DNA of 64,000 nucleotides from Kazachstania africana CBS 2517 (Eukaryota; Ascomycota; Saccharomycetes; Saccharomycetales; Saccharomycetaceae), in NCBI RefSeq assembly GCF_000304475.1, contig NC_018950.1:434001-498000 (forward strand), read 5' to 3'. This document shows, piece by piece, positions 36,740-47,726 of the stretch; the stretch's first letter is position 1; each line of letters starts with the position of its first letter. The notes under the pieces were generated by a model. The model searched no databases, had not been told where the DNA came from, and saw nothing but the letters and a program-made list of their open reading frames with translations. A program made the translations under genes and the position numbers.

Positions 36740-37207
36740 TGACATGAAGGAAGATCAGAGGATGATCCCTTTATATTATTTTCGTTAATAGGATTCATTT
36801 TTGTTTAAGGTCAGTCAAATTGGTGAAGTAATTCTTATTAATCAGTGGTTATACCAAATAATGCACTGGTTATATATAAAATATAATCATAATATAAAAT
36901 AATATAAAGTGATACAAACTTTGATCAAACTTCAGTGTTCACCTGAGTATTTATACCTTTTCCAACACATTTTAATTCATCCCAATTGTCATGTTCTAGA
37001 TTTATGAGTCAATACGTTGTCATAATTATCGTACCATAATTATCGCATGATAATATGTATTCGTGTTTATCACGCCATATATGGTTCGTGTCAATACATT
37101 GCCGTGTTTATCACACCATAATTATTGTTCATATCTTCTCTAACATTCTAAATTTGTCGTTCTAACTATCAAAACATTGAAATGTCAGTATATTGCCATT
37201 TCCAGCA
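36740..37207 (-). mobile_element. Solo LTR, Ty1/copia family (copy B)
   Basis: Reading on the minus strand it starts TGCTGGAAATGGCA at 37207, has TATAAATACTCAGGTGAACACTGAAG, and reaches the Gag ATG near 36797 and a CA near 36740. It aligns with copies A and C. No internal Ty sequence follows the inferred LTR end. Confidence 0.75.
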
Positions 37208-37562
37208 CTAAATTTATCGGTAGTTAACATTACATAATAATATGGTAATGGATAAATCGATGAATTAATCGGTAGTAAATATTAGAGAATATTACAAATA
37301 TGAATATAGAACATGGAAAAACGTTACAAAGCAAAATATGTTGGAAAACGTATAAATACTCAGGTGAACACTGAAGCTTGATCAAAGTTTGTCACAATGT
37401 ATATTATTTATTGCCTATTTTATTGTATAGAAAACCAGTGCATTATTTGGTAAAAACACTGATTAATAACAATTATTTTAATTATTTGACTGACATCCAC
37501 AACATGAACAATATTAACGATAATAATATACAAGAGACATCCTCTAATCTTCCTTTACGTCA
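37208..37562 (+). mobile_element. Truncated solo LTR, Ty1/copia family (copy C)
   Basis: Shares with copy A the blocks near ATTAATCGGTAG and TACATAATAATATGG, and with copy B the block TATAAATACTCAGGTGAACA and the Gag start (37504, MNNINDNNIQ). The first 100 or so bases are missing; it abuts the 5' end of copy B head to head. Confidence 0.75.
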
Positions 37563-38061
37563 AATGCCATTTGCAGCAGGACGGATGTCGAGTGCTGGGA
37601 AATGTACCCAGGCAATAGAATTAGATTTCCAACATTCGATTGATGTTGTAACATAGACTGGGAAACTACAACATTAAGCTCTAAATTCGTGTGACTGTTT
37701 TCCCAGAATCAAAACCTAGACACCCGCTGTCCAATCTATTAAATTAAATATTTCACATTATTGAATTTGGTTGAATATTAGTGAAAACTTTTCATAGACG
37801 CAACTTTTGTCATCTTGAAGAATTCCACACTATAAAAAGGAATTCTTCGTCATATTTGTTCTTAATCTTTTATCTTACTTTATAATTTCATATATTAGAA
37901 AGAGACAAGCCATTTGATACGCTTTTAGCTATAGTTATACGATCAGATCGATTTCCACGCTCTCTGTCCCTGAATTAGAATATACACCAGCCGTGTCATA
38001 TTCCCCTGTGTTATCTGTCTTGTTACCATATTGAACTTACAATAATTGAACAAGAAAATAT
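37563..38061. other. Spacer between LTR copy C and tRNA-Val
   Basis: No gene seen. It contains a perfect 10-bp inverted repeat (37817-37826 and 37839-37848) with a TATA sequence in its 12-nt loop. A/T-rich sequence around it could be an old LTR of another family. Confidence 0.4.
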
Positions 38062-38135
38062 GGTTTCGTGGTCTAGTTGGTTATGGCATCTGCTTAACAC
38101 GCAGAACGTCCCCAGTTCGATCCTGGGCGAAATCA
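38062..38135 (+). tRNA. tRNA-Val (AAC)
   Basis: 74 nt without intron. It has GGTTTCGTGGTCTAGTTGG at the 5' end, anticodon AAC in CTTAACACG, the T loop GTTCGATCC, and an acceptor stem closing with GAAATCA. A T5 terminator lies at 38143-38147. It matches yeast tRNA-Val(AAC) apart from a D-loop base. Confidence 0.97.
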
Positions 38136-38418
38136 TTATTTCTTTTTAACTTTTTTGATTCCTATAAAAAAACCACTTATGACAGGCTGACGCCACATTT
38201 CTTGGGTATTCGTAGTTGTGTCATGCCTTTAGCTCGACAATATCAGATATATCGCCCCTCTTGCCTCTTCACTTTCTCGAAATGATTGAACTCCTACTCT
38301 TTTTGCCCAATTCTGAGTTTATTTTCACGTATATACGGATTACGTAAAAAACGCTTGAAATGAAAATTCAACGATATAATCGAAGTTTTCATTCAATATC
38401 TTCAAGTAACAAATCAAT

Positions 38419-39525
38419 ATGAAGCCAGGTGAAACATTTTTTGGCAACTCAAACATTGTGAATAGAGTATCATTTTTGAGGAATGATGAGGATTTTATTC
38501 GCTCGACTTTAACTCATGATTCGACCACTATCATCATCTTCTCCAAAGGTGAAGCTTTTTTAACGAGCGATGCAAGTTCTCTCTCAACTCTAACTTTGGG
38601 AACTTGCAGCCCCCTAAAAGAAATTTTTGCTCACCATGCTACAATTCTTAACAAACCGGAGTCCAGGGCTAAGTTGACAAAATATAATTTAGTATTCCTT
38701 GGTTTATTTAATGATTCAAAATTTACATACTCCAAGAAAGATCAAATTTATCAAGGTACCCCATACTATGCCATTGATTTCACTTCTACCGTACCAGATT
38801 TTATCGATGCTAGTACTTTAAATCCAATCTCGATGACTGAAATTTTTCAAATTGGCAATGATGAAGCTTCTCTATATTCACACGCAAAAATGTACATTGA
38901 CTGGCATAATAAGTTCAATTTCTGTCCTAATTGTAGAGCATTCCTGTACCCAGTCGATGGAGGCACAAAATTCAGATGTGGTAATCCAGATAAAGATGTT
39001 GTATGTAACGTAAGAGACGCTAGAGTCAATAACGTCTGCTTTCCAAGAACTGACCCAGTGGTCATCGTGATCCTGACCAACGCTACTAGAGATAAGATAT
39101 GCCTTGTAAGAACAAAAAGAAGAGTGCATAACAAATATATCATGTACTCGAATGTTGCAGGGTTTATGGAGCCATCCGAAACGATAGAAAGTGCATGTAC
39201 AAGAGAGATTTGGGAGGAGACTGGTATTCGTTGTGATGAAGTCAAAATCATCTTGAGTCAGCCATGGCCCTACCCTGCTAACCTGATGATCGGTTGTATT
39301 GGTGTTGTAGACTTCAACAACCAGGATGAGGTCATCAATTTGAATCACGACGACGAACTAATGGATGCTCAATGGTTTGACACAACAGACGTCATAAAAG
39401 CCATCGATAATTACACAAGTGGCTTCTTTATGGCCTTCAAGGACGATATATATTTGCCGGGCAATACAGCAGTAGCCTTCCAGCTGTTAAGCTATGTCTG
39501 TAATGAATATAAACGTGCTATATAG
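38419..39525 (+). CDS. NPY1: NPY1, NADH diphosphatase (Nudix hydrolase)
   Basis: Hydrolyses NADH and related dinucleotides, and in the wider family removes NAD caps from RNA. The 368-residue protein has a zinc ribbon (CPNC near residue 171, then CGNPDKDVVC) and the Nudix box GFMEPSETIESACTREIWEE (about 248-267) matching Gx5Ex7REUxEExGU; the SQPWPYP element after it is typical of the NADH pyrophosphatase subfamily. The C-terminus, YKRAI, is not a recognisable peroxisomal PTS1, unlike what I recall for S. cerevisiae Npy1. Matches YGL067W. Confidence 0.95.
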   Translation: MKPGETFFGNSNIVNRVSFLRNDEDFIRSTLTHDSTTIIIFSKGEAFLTSDASSLSTLTLGTCSPLKEIFAHHATILNKPESRAKLTKYNLVFLGLFNDSKFTYSKKDQIYQGTPYYAIDFTSTVPDFIDASTLNPISMTEIFQIGNDEASLYSHAKMYIDWHNKFNFCPNCRAFLYPVDGGTKFRCGNPDKDVVCNVRDARVNNVCFPRTDPVVIVILTNATRDKICLVRTKRRVHNKYIMYSNVAGFMEPSETIESACTREIWEETGIRCDEVKIILSQPWPYPANLMIGCIGVVDFNNQDEVINLNHDDELMDAQWFDTTDVIKAIDNYTSGFFMAFKDDIYLPGNTAVAFQLLSYVCNEYKRAI

Positions 39526-39768
39526 ATGATTTTGCGTTAAGCGATGCTTTGATATATAGAGGAGGACTATCCCAATATGCCATTTTTTTTTTTTTTTTTA
39601 ATTACTTCCTTCAAAAAAGTGAAAGAGAAAGCCAGTCAAAATATATTGTGAATTCACAAATTTAAGAGAGAGAATAGGAGGGATTTAAAAGGCTTTCTCA
39701 TTCTTTTAGCGAGTATCCATCCTAGATTTCGTCAAGATAGTATTTTAGCTGCAAAACAAGAAGAAACC

Positions 39769-41607
39769 ATGAACGATATTCACGCTAATATCACGCGTTT
39801 GAAGTTTGATCTCAATGAAACGTCATCATCTGCCATACTGGACGACATTTATGAAACATCGAACGATAATGTAATTTACATCACTAATATCAATGACTCT
39901 ACAATTGAGAAAGCTTTTAACCCAAATACGAAAAGACTATTGGTTGATAATTTAGATTTCAATAGTTTAACTTTCAAAGTTTGTAACAATTGTAAAATAC
40001 CAATATCAGCAAATGCTATCGACGACCATTTACGTAGCTGTTGTACATCCGCTAAGAATGTTAGTAGTGGCGTTTCAAATGGTGGTAGTAACAGGAAAAA
40101 CAACTCTAGCAATACGGGAACTCCAAATAGTTCCAATGACACTTCAAGTAACAATTACAACCAAGACAATAGTGATGATGGTTATGACAATGATGATTTC
40201 AACATCAACACGAACCATGGAAGTAATGGAAACAATAATAATGGCGACGAAGATGACGATGAAGACGACGATGATGACGATGACGAAGATGACGACGAAG
40301 ATGACGACGATGCAGAAAACAACTCTAGAAGTAACAGTAAGAGACCACCACCGTTCAATAACGATGAACTTATGAAATTTAAGAAAATGAAAAGTTCTGG
40401 TCAAAACAATACGAAAAGTAAACAAAGAAGAGAGAGAAGGGTCAAACAAAGGAATCCAACTGAAAAACATTTAATAGATTTCGATAAGCAGTGTGGGGTA
40501 GAATTACCAGAAGGTGGCTACTGTGCAAGATCGTTAACCTGTAAATCTCATCCAATGGGTGCAAAGAGAAGTGTGATGGGTAGATCGAAACCATTTGATG
40601 ACCTGTTAGCTGAGTACCATAGAGAGCACCAAACTAAAATTGGGGCCGCTGCTGAGAAACGTGCTAAACAGCAACAGCTACAAAAGAAACAGAAACAGAT
40701 ACTGAAAGAACAGAAAGAACAGAAAAAACTACTACAACAGAAACAAAGACAGCTTCAGAAACAGAATAAGTCCAAAACTTTAAAAAATAGTAATTCCAGT
40801 TATAACAAAAACTCCAAAAATGCAAATATGAATAATGACTATGCACACCCAAATCTAACCCCGGAAGAAGAAACTACCCAAGTACTTAATGGTGTATCAA
40901 GGTCATTTCCTCTGCCATTAGAATCTACCGTATTATCATCTACCAGACGTAGAACGAAGTATTTTAGAATGAGAGAAATGTTTGCTTCTGCCTTTTCCAT
41001 CAAACCTGGATATTCTTCTCCTGGATATGGTGCTATACATTCACGTGTTGGATGTATTGATATGGATAGAACGACTGACTATAAATTCCGTATTCGAGTT
41101 CCACAACCGAATAACACGAGTGGAATGAACATTCCAGCGAATACTAACGTTCAAAGGTTACAGGAAGTACAACAGCAACGACTACTTCAAGCACAATTAT
41201 TACAGCAGCAGAAATTACAAGCTCAGGCACAAGCTCAACAGCAATTGCGAAACCAAGCCGTTCAGACTACTAATAATTCACCTTCACAAATACAAAAACA
41301 ACATTCTAATCAGCAACAAACTATCCAACAACAACAAATTAATGGCCTAACACCCCAGGAAATTCAGCAGCAGCAGCAAAAATTACGACAACAACAATTT
41401 CAGCAGCAGAAATTTGAAGCAGCCGCATTCCATTTAGCAAACTCAACGAAACCCGTGCAGAATAATAAAACTATTTTAGAAAACAATGTGAATACTCCCA
41501 GCCCTGCCATATCCTCTGTAAGTAATAATGGCAGTCCGCAGATGGACGGAAATCTGAACTTGAATATAACAAACCAAGTCAATCCAAATGGCAGTAGAGT
41601 TAACTAA
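39769..41607 (+). CDS. SGF73: SGF73, ataxin-7 homologue of SAGA
   Basis: Anchors the Ubp8 deubiquitinating module to the SAGA coactivator and supports mRNA export. The 612-residue protein has a zinc finger near residue 70 ([20 protein letters not shown]), an Asn/Ser linker, a long Asp/Glu run (about 157-184), the SCA7 domain (about 229-287, [17 protein letters not shown] ... [10 protein letters not shown]), a Gln/Lys coiled stretch (about 303-340) and a polyglutamine-rich tail. It is on the same strand just after NPY1, as in YGL067W-YGL066W. Confidence 0.95.
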   Translation: MNDIHANITRLKFDLNETSSSAILDDIYETSNDNVIYITNINDSTIEKAFNPNTKRLLVDNLDFNSLTFKVCNNCKIPISANAIDDHLRSCCTSAKNVSSGVSNGGSNRKNNSSNTGTPNSSNDTSSNNYNQDNSDDGYDNDDFNINTNHGSNGNNNNGDEDDDEDDDDDDDEDDDEDDDDAENNSRSNSKRPPPFNNDELMKFKKMKSSGQNNTKSKQRRERRVKQRNPTEKHLIDFDKQCGVELPEGGYCARSLTCKSHPMGAKRSVMGRSKPFDDLLAEYHREHQTKIGAAAEKRAKQQQLQKKQKQILKEQKEQKKLLQQKQRQLQKQNKSKTLKNSNSSYNKNSKNANMNNDYAHPNLTPEEETTQVLNGVSRSFPLPLESTVLSSTRRRTKYFRMREMFASAFSIKPGYSSPGYGAIHSRVGCIDMDRTTDYKFRIRVPQPNNTSGMNIPANTNVQRLQEVQQQRLLQAQLLQQQKLQAQAQAQQQLRNQAVQTTNNSPSQIQKQHSNQQQTIQQQQINGLTPQEIQQQQQKLRQQQFQQQKFEAAAFHLANSTKPVQNNKTILENNVNTPSPAISSVSNNGSPQMDGNLNLNITNQVNPNGSRVN

Positions 41608-41669
41608 AATAAGATTAAAAAATGTTATATATATGTTATCATATATCCTGATATATTGTCACCAATTCT

Positions 41670-43226
41670 TCACTCATATGATAAACTGAAAACAAACAAG
41701 AAGTATATACCCCAGAAGATACGTCTAAAAATAACTATTGCTACACCAGCTAACAGTAAAAATGGCCAATTTTGATTTGGCAAGCAGAAATTGACTAACA
41801 AATGAATGCCGAAAAAGGACAAAGATGTGACAGCAGTCTCCCATGGATATATAACTTTTTTGCTCCAAATGAATTTCTCAATTTCAGTTTCAAAGGAATG
41901 GGTCATTGCATAACGTGAAAAATATTTATCAAGTCTTTCTTTCCCATTTTTAGCAAAATCAATTCCTTCACACTTAGTACTTTCGTCGATCGCAACTGCC
42001 CAGACTTTTTCGTCAGGTTCACGCAACCAACCTGTAGTGGTAGCTTCATTTTCACCCGGCTTGTATGAGATTATTGTTTCTAAAGGCCCACCACTATTTA
42101 CTGCTAGTGTTGGCTTGCCATGCTTCATTGCCTCGAGAGGAACAATTCCAAAATGCTCAAATGATGGTGTATATAGCAGCAAGTCCATTTTTTCTAACAG
42201 CAATTCTTTCAATGAACCTGAGATAGATAGCAAAAAAATAACCTTGCTCTTCCGAGCATTGAATGATTCTAGGTCCTTATTTTTGGCATATTCAGGATAA
42301 AAAATAGTAGAGGATGATAGTTTTAAATTACCTGCTTCTAACTGTAGTTCTCTCAAGTATTCTTTGTTTTCATCCACTCTTTCATCATAACCACCGCAAA
42401 TGAGCAACTTGACATCATTATCCTTGGATCTCTCTGATAAAGCAAACGCTTTTAGAGCCAATGATACATTCTTTTTCCTTTCGAATCTATTTATACTCAA
42501 ATAAAACTTGTCCTTATCAGTATTTATCAATTTAGTCAGTAATTGCTTATCAATTTGGTCAATCTCTTTGGAAACCGACGTACTAACACATGGGTAAATA
42601 ACCTCTGGTGAGGTATTCAGGAAGTTCAATGTTTCTTTGTAAATCCCTCTTGTAAATTTCGAATTAACAACGACCTTATCAGCTACACTCATAGTGAATT
42701 GTTCCAGTAAGTCAAAAGGTAATCTGTAAAGTTTTCTTAGTGAACTATCTCTAACAGCTAATTTCTGATCTGGGAAGTGGCAATAAAATAAGATCTTTGC
42801 GTCAGAGAACATATGTATTAATGGGAGACCTGTAGACAATTGATCCACAATAAATAAATCGTACTCATTTAATTGGCCTGTCCATATCAGTTGGAAAATG
42901 AGGTACAATTGCCTCAAGTTAGCAAACAGGATGAAGAACTTACCGAACAAATGAGTGGGTAGTCTGTCACCATATACTTGATGTTTTAAAGTTCCATCCT
43001 TCACCTCTTCGAAGCAGTGATTTGGATCACAATGGGAGGTATAGATCTTTACCCTATTACCTGATTCCTGTAAACCCAAAGCTGCATCAACAACTAATCT
43101 TTCAGCTCCCCCAATTCCAAGGTCGGGATGTATAAATGCTACTTTATATCCCGTAGTGGGCTCAGAACTCGTCATTGTTTTTGATTTCTTACTTGTCCTG
43201 TGTACGTTATGGGTCCTCTTTGACAT
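41670..43226 (-). CDS. ALG2: ALG2, alpha-1,3/1,6-mannosyltransferase of N-glycan assembly
   Basis: Adds the second and third mannoses to the dolichol-linked oligosaccharide on the cytosolic face of the ER. GT4-family protein of 518 residues with HPDLGIGGAERLVVDAALGLQ near the N-terminus, the GT4 EX7E motif in SFEHFGIVPLEAM (about 360), and hydrophobic segments at the C-terminus (about 465-515) for membrane association. The ATG at 43226 is the first; it adds a basic 17-residue extension before a second ATG (MTSSEPTTGYK), which may be the real start because S. cerevisiae Alg2 begins near there. Matches YGL065C. Confidence 0.95.
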   Translation of the reverse strand: MSKRTHNVHRTSKKSKTMTSSEPTTGYKVAFIHPDLGIGGAERLVVDAALGLQESGNRVKIYTSHCDPNHCFEEVKDGTLKHQVYGDRLPTHLFGKFFILFANLRQLYLIFQLIWTGQLNEYDLFIVDQLSTGLPLIHMFSDAKILFYCHFPDQKLAVRDSSLRKLYRLPFDLLEQFTMSVADKVVVNSKFTRGIYKETLNFLNTSPEVIYPCVSTSVSKEIDQIDKQLLTKLINTDKDKFYLSINRFERKKNVSLALKAFALSERSKDNDVKLLICGGYDERVDENKEYLRELQLEAGNLKLSSSTIFYPEYAKNKDLESFNARKSKVIFLLSISGSLKELLLEKMDLLLYTPSFEHFGIVPLEAMKHGKPTLAVNSGGPLETIISYKPGENEATTTGWLREPDEKVWAVAIDESTKCEGIDFAKNGKERLDKYFSRYAMTHSFETEIEKFIWSKKVIYPWETAVTSLSFFGIHLLVNFCLPNQNWPFLLLAGVAIVIFRRIFWGIYFLFVFSLSYE

Positions 43227-43369
43227 TCTCACTTCTGTTTTTCAATATGCGGCGAACGTCTAAATATATTCTATCTGGCTTAATTAAAAATACATAATCT
43301 ATTCATATATACAGGTTGACACACGTGTTGAAATAAAATGTGTTGCGCAGTAAAGAGGATATTTTCATC

Positions 43370-44992
43370 TTAAGATAAGGTAATGCTCTTTTTTGCAATT
43401 TTTGGGAGCGCTCTAGCCCAAGATTTCGTAGATTTATCAGTAATCATGAATATCCTACCATTCTGTCTCATTCTGGCCGTTCTACCGACTCTATGTACGA
43501 GATCTACCGGTGTTGACGGCACATCATATAAGATCACATTTTTTACAGCCTGAAAATTCAATCCTCTGGCCAGTAAATCAGTCGTTACGAGCACTTTGAT
43601 AAATGGTTTGTTTCCTTTGGCTCGTTCATGCTTCGTTAAGGTTATATTAGATTCAGGAATATGTAGTGGCTCCTGGAACTCAGTTGATTCATTAGCTACA
43701 GATGCTGGAAGCTCTTCTAGTCTCTTGGGAGGTTGGAGAAAATCTCTGATAGTTTCCAGTCTTTTCTCCACTGTGTCGGATCCAGTTAAACCAAAGACAT
43801 GCTCATGACCGTACTCACTCTTCAATACCTGAACAATCTTTTCAACGTCAGATTTTTTATTGACAAAGACAATGGTACGTTTTTCTAGGCCTGGTTCAGT
43901 CTCTGAGTGTGCCACGGCATAAAGTATCTGGGCCAACGTTTTTATCTTTGACCCTTTGAACGGATTCAAAGTAGAGTCAACAATTTTAAAGTCCAATTTT
44001 TTTGGTAGTTTGTGCAGCCTTGGTGTTACTATTGGAGTAAAAGATGGATATAATTTACTTAAAGTCTTATTAAACTCGTTAGGGATTGTTGCCGAACAGA
44101 AAATCAGATGACTCAGGTTTGGACATCTATTAATAACCTGTCTTGTTTCTGCTATCCATGAATGATCCATTAATGTATCTGCCTCATCCACTGCGACATA
44201 CTGCACCATTGATAAGAAGCTTTCTGGGTGAGTGATCATTCGAATCTTGAAGAGGGTAAGCAATTTAGAAGGTGTAGTCACCAGCATGTCAATTCTGTCT
44301 TTAATGGCATCCAAAACCTCTGAATATTTAGTATGTATGTCCCATTTGAAAGTATGAAGGCTCAAATTCTCTTCAACTTTCAACACAGTGCTGTAGACTT
44401 GTTCAATTAATTCGTGAGTGGGAACCAGAATAATCGATCTTATTCCTGCCTTACTCCTGATAGAAGATGACCAAATCTCAGGTTTCTCTATCTTTTGTCT
44501 AATCAAAAAATCCAATAGTGGTGCCAAATATGCCATTGTCTTCCCAGAACCTGTATCTGCAGCAATGGCAAACACATGCTGTTTTTGATCCATCAAAGTG
44601 TGAGACAACCTTTTGATTGCAAGTATCTGGATGGGTGAAGGGGTAATATTGGAGACCCCATTACCTGTTCTTTGCATTAACAGTGACTCACTTTCTATAA
44701 CAGATTTTACAGCGTCTCTTACAACGGGTAGTAACTTCAACTCTTCGAAACTTGTAATATTATCGATCAGTCTAGTAGCTTTGGCGGTTGTGGCAAATGA
44801 ATTCTTTTTCAAACCTTCATAATTACCGTATCTGAAGAATGTTTGTTCCTTATGCTTGGCCTTCAATTTGTTCGATAACTTATGCTTCTTTCTCGGTTGT
44901 GTTCTTGGGCCACCTGAATAGAGTCTTAACGCCAAGATTCCTCTGGAAAGATGAAAAGCCTGCAAGTAGTTGGCCCTATGCACAAGAATCAT
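43370..44992 (-). CDS. MRH4: MRH4, mitochondrial DEAD-box RNA helicase
   Basis: Mitochondrial ATP-dependent RNA helicase involved in large mitoribosomal subunit assembly. The 540-residue protein opens with a presequence-like basic N-terminus (MILVHRANYLQAFHLSRG), then Walker A ADTGSGKT (about 144-151), the DEAD box VDEADTLMD (about 264), SAT, and the C-terminal HRVGRTAR (about 506). Motifs are complete. It is divergent from PUS2 with only about 120 bp between starts, as in YGL064C-YGL063W. Confidence 0.96.
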   Translation of the reverse strand: MILVHRANYLQAFHLSRGILALRLYSGGPRTQPRKKHKLSNKLKAKHKEQTFFRYGNYEGLKKNSFATTAKATRLIDNITSFEELKLLPVVRDAVKSVIESESLLMQRTGNGVSNITPSPIQILAIKRLSHTLMDQKQHVFAIAADTGSGKTMAYLAPLLDFLIRQKIEKPEIWSSSIRSKAGIRSIILVPTHELIEQVYSTVLKVEENLSLHTFKWDIHTKYSEVLDAIKDRIDMLVTTPSKLLTLFKIRMITHPESFLSMVQYVAVDEADTLMDHSWIAETRQVINRCPNLSHLIFCSATIPNEFNKTLSKLYPSFTPIVTPRLHKLPKKLDFKIVDSTLNPFKGSKIKTLAQILYAVAHSETEPGLEKRTIVFVNKKSDVEKIVQVLKSEYGHEHVFGLTGSDTVEKRLETIRDFLQPPKRLEELPASVANESTEFQEPLHIPESNITLTKHERAKGNKPFIKVLVTTDLLARGLNFQAVKNVILYDVPSTPVDLVHRVGRTARMRQNGRIFMITDKSTKSWARALPKIAKKSITLS

Positions 44993-45115
44993 TCCTTAAT
45001 ATAGAGGTATCGAGAAGTGCTGGTCAATGCCTTGTCGATACTGGTTATTGTAAGCAAGTAAATCAGGTACAAATATAAGTTAAGCGAAGGTAATTCAATT
45101 TTCGATATATAAGTA

Positions 45116-46228
45116 ATGCAAATGAAAGGGAGGTCATATCGGTGGTACAAGAATGTTGTCATTCAAACAAGACTATTGAATGTGGCTACAAATCTGTCGA
45201 AAGTAACAAGACAACCAAAACATAAAGTAGCATTGATGATTGGCTACTGTGGTGATAATTATCATGGAATGCAGTACAATGCTGACGTTCAGACGATCGA
45301 AGGTGCATTATTCAGAGCACTCTGTCAAGCTGGAGCCATATCAAAGGCTAATTCAACAAATTTTAATAAGAACAAGTTCATGAGAACCACAAGAACCGAC
45401 AAAGGCGTCCATGCAGTATGCAATTTGATCTCACTGAAGATGATAATTGAGGATCCAGACATCAAAGAGAGAGTAAACAGCTTCCTTCCTGCCGATATTA
45501 CACTTTGGAATATACAGCGCGTCAATAAGAAGTTTAATTGTAGGACAGCTTGTGAATCACGCTTGTATGAGTATGCTTTACCGACCTTTGTGCTTCAGAA
45601 TCCACCCAGCCAGAGTATTCTTTCCAGGATGCTCCAATTATTCGGCCATAGCCCAATAGTACACCAATATAGCATGCAAGATTCAACGCTCTCATCAAAA
45701 AAGTTTTGCCACTTCGAGAAATGCCTGTCTATGTACACAGGAACTCACAATTTCCATAATTTCACTTCTAACAAAGCTTCCTGTGCCGATAATTCGTACA
45801 GATACATGAAAGCTATCGCTGTCTCCCAGCCATACTTGAAAAATAATCTCGAATGGATATCAATAAAATTCCATGGGCAGTCCTTCATGCTGCATCAAAT
45901 CCGAAAGATGGTAGCTCTTGCTACCATTGTGACAAGGTATGATTATCCATGCGATACTGCCCTCAAATGTTTCGAAAACAAGAAAACATACATCCCCAAC
46001 GCTCCATCGATGGGATTGACACTACTTTCCCCCATGTTCAGTTCATACAACAGAAAATTAACTTCTCTGGGCTACAATGCCATAACTCACGAACTGCATC
46101 AAACAAAAATGAAAATTTTCAAGAATAACTTTATAGATAACAGGACTCACGATCATTCAAAGTCTCTCCAAGAGTATTCACGATTCTTAACATTTCTTGA
46201 TAGTCATAGTTGGCTAACAGAGCTTTAA
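45116..46228 (+). CDS. PUS2: PUS2, mitochondrial tRNA pseudouridine synthase
   Basis: TruA/Pus1-family enzyme; S. cerevisiae Pus2 modifies positions 27 and 28 of mitochondrial tRNAs. The 370-residue protein carries the catalytic motif RTDKGVHA (93-100, catalytic Asp95), the LALMIGYCGDNYHGMQ-like first strand and the FHGQSFMLHQIRKMVAL region late in the domain. The N-terminus is basic and lacks acids up to residue 50, consistent with mitochondrial import. The synteny (YGL063W) favours PUS2 over the paralogue PUS1. Confidence 0.92.
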   Translation: MQMKGRSYRWYKNVVIQTRLLNVATNLSKVTRQPKHKVALMIGYCGDNYHGMQYNADVQTIEGALFRALCQAGAISKANSTNFNKNKFMRTTRTDKGVHAVCNLISLKMIIEDPDIKERVNSFLPADITLWNIQRVNKKFNCRTACESRLYEYALPTFVLQNPPSQSILSRMLQLFGHSPIVHQYSMQDSTLSSKKFCHFEKCLSMYTGTHNFHNFTSNKASCADNSYRYMKAIAVSQPYLKNNLEWISIKFHGQSFMLHQIRKMVALATIVTRYDYPCDTALKCFENKKTYIPNAPSMGLTLLSPMFSSYNRKLTSLGYNAITHELHQTKMKIFKNNFIDNRTHDHSKSLQEYSRFLTFLDSHSWLTEL

Positions 46229-46409
46229 TATGCCCATTTTATGTAACATTTGAAACATATATATCGTTATTATATAGCAGAGCGAGAGAGCCTTTAAACA
46301 AATCCCGAGAGAATCAATTAATTTAACAAAACGCAAGTTCATAAGAAGAGAAATAATTAGAAAGATCTACAATACTGACTGAACGCTAGGCCGTGCTACA
46401 TGTGTGACG

Positions 46410-47726
46410 ATGTTCAAATTACAATCAAGAAATATCAGCCTCAGTGCCATAACCAGAGCAGCTGTGCCAGGAAAAGGTAAGGCCCAAGGTTTCTCGAAGA
46501 AAAAAGGTTCAGAACGTAAGTCTACTACCAAAAGAATCACTGACAATACATTGTACAAGAAATGGATCAATACTGTCCATACGGCCAAATTTAACAGAAA
46601 TGCGCCAGTTATGTCTCTTCCAAAGTATACTCCAAATGACATGGATTCCTGTGTCGGAAAAGTTGTCAAATTCTCTGAGCAGCAGTGCAAATCATTACAC
46701 CATCTAGGCTCATTCAAAAAAGATCAATTCAATGAATTATTTAATGCTCCTATATCACTTATACGACATGAATCAGCAAATCTTCAGGAGTCTATAACCA
46801 AATCGAAATCAAAAAGAATCATAATAACGGGGGAACCTGGTATCGGTAAAACCACTCTATTAAGCCACATCCATGCAAACGCATTGGGTTTAAATAGTAT
46901 AGTGATTAATATCTCGTATCCTCAATTGTTTCTTAATGGCAGAAACGATTTTTTTCTCGATGAAGAATCAAAACTTTATATTCAACCCATGTACCTAAAG
47001 AAATTTATAAGAAAGATTCTGAAGGCAAATGATGAGAAGATATTAGCATCAGTGAAATTATCTGATTCTTATACATTTTCTAGAACTACAATGAAAGGTG
47101 CTACAAATATAACCCTACATAGAGGTAGTAGCACTTTGTTTGACTTATTATCTTCATCAGTAAACGCCAATGTTCGCGGTAAACAATACCAAGCCATCAT
47201 GAAAGAGTTATATGGCCAACCAAACATTCCTATTTGTTTTACTATTGACAATTTCTCGAGCATTCTGACTCAACCCTTTTCTGAATATAGAGACGTCGAA
47301 AATAAAAACATTTATGCACTTGATCTTCAAATTGGAAAAACAATAATGGACCTAGTTAGTGGCGAAGTCCCATTCTTGAACCCGAAGAGTTGTTTGGTTA
47401 TGGCCATATCAGGAGTAGATAGAACCAACAGGACTCTACCTGTAGCTTTAGGCAAATTGCCAGAAGACCCATATGTAACAAGATATCATTACGAACCAAA
47501 CTTTGCAAAAATAATGAAAAAAGGCATGGTAGAGGAGTTCGAAGTTACAAAAATGGGTAAGGATGAAGTAAGAACTCTACTTCGATTTTATTCAGATGCC
47601 AAGATAATACTTAAGAGAGAGCTGCAAACCAAGACACTCGAAAACTTAAGTGAGGAAAAATATTTCTTAAGTGGTAACGGAAATCCTAGAGAACTTTTGA
47701 AAAGCATTGTACTAACCCATAAGTAG
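46410..47726 (+). CDS. RSM23: RSM23, mitochondrial ribosomal protein mS29 (DAP3 family)
   Basis: GTP-binding small-subunit protein of the mitochondrial ribosome. The ATG at 46410 gives 438 residues; the longer frame begins at GTG. The first 50 residues are strongly basic, an import signal. A Walker A motif GEPGIGKT lies at about 141-148 within the DAP3 P-loop domain, and CFTIDNFSSILTQPFSEYRD follows mid-protein. Convergent with CEG1, as YGL129C and YGL130W. Confidence 0.94.
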   Translation: MFKLQSRNISLSAITRAAVPGKGKAQGFSKKKGSERKSTTKRITDNTLYKKWINTVHTAKFNRNAPVMSLPKYTPNDMDSCVGKVVKFSEQQCKSLHHLGSFKKDQFNELFNAPISLIRHESANLQESITKSKSKRIIITGEPGIGKTTLLSHIHANALGLNSIVINISYPQLFLNGRNDFFLDEESKLYIQPMYLKKFIRKILKANDEKILASVKLSDSYTFSRTTMKGATNITLHRGSSTLFDLLSSSVNANVRGKQYQAIMKELYGQPNIPICFTIDNFSSILTQPFSEYRDVENKNIYALDLQIGKTIMDLVSGEVPFLNPKSCLVMAISGVDRTNRTLPVALGKLPEDPYVTRYHYEPNFAKIMKKGMVEEFEVTKMGKDEVRTLLRFYSDAKIILKRELQTKTLENLSEEKYFLSGNGNPRELLKSIVLTHK

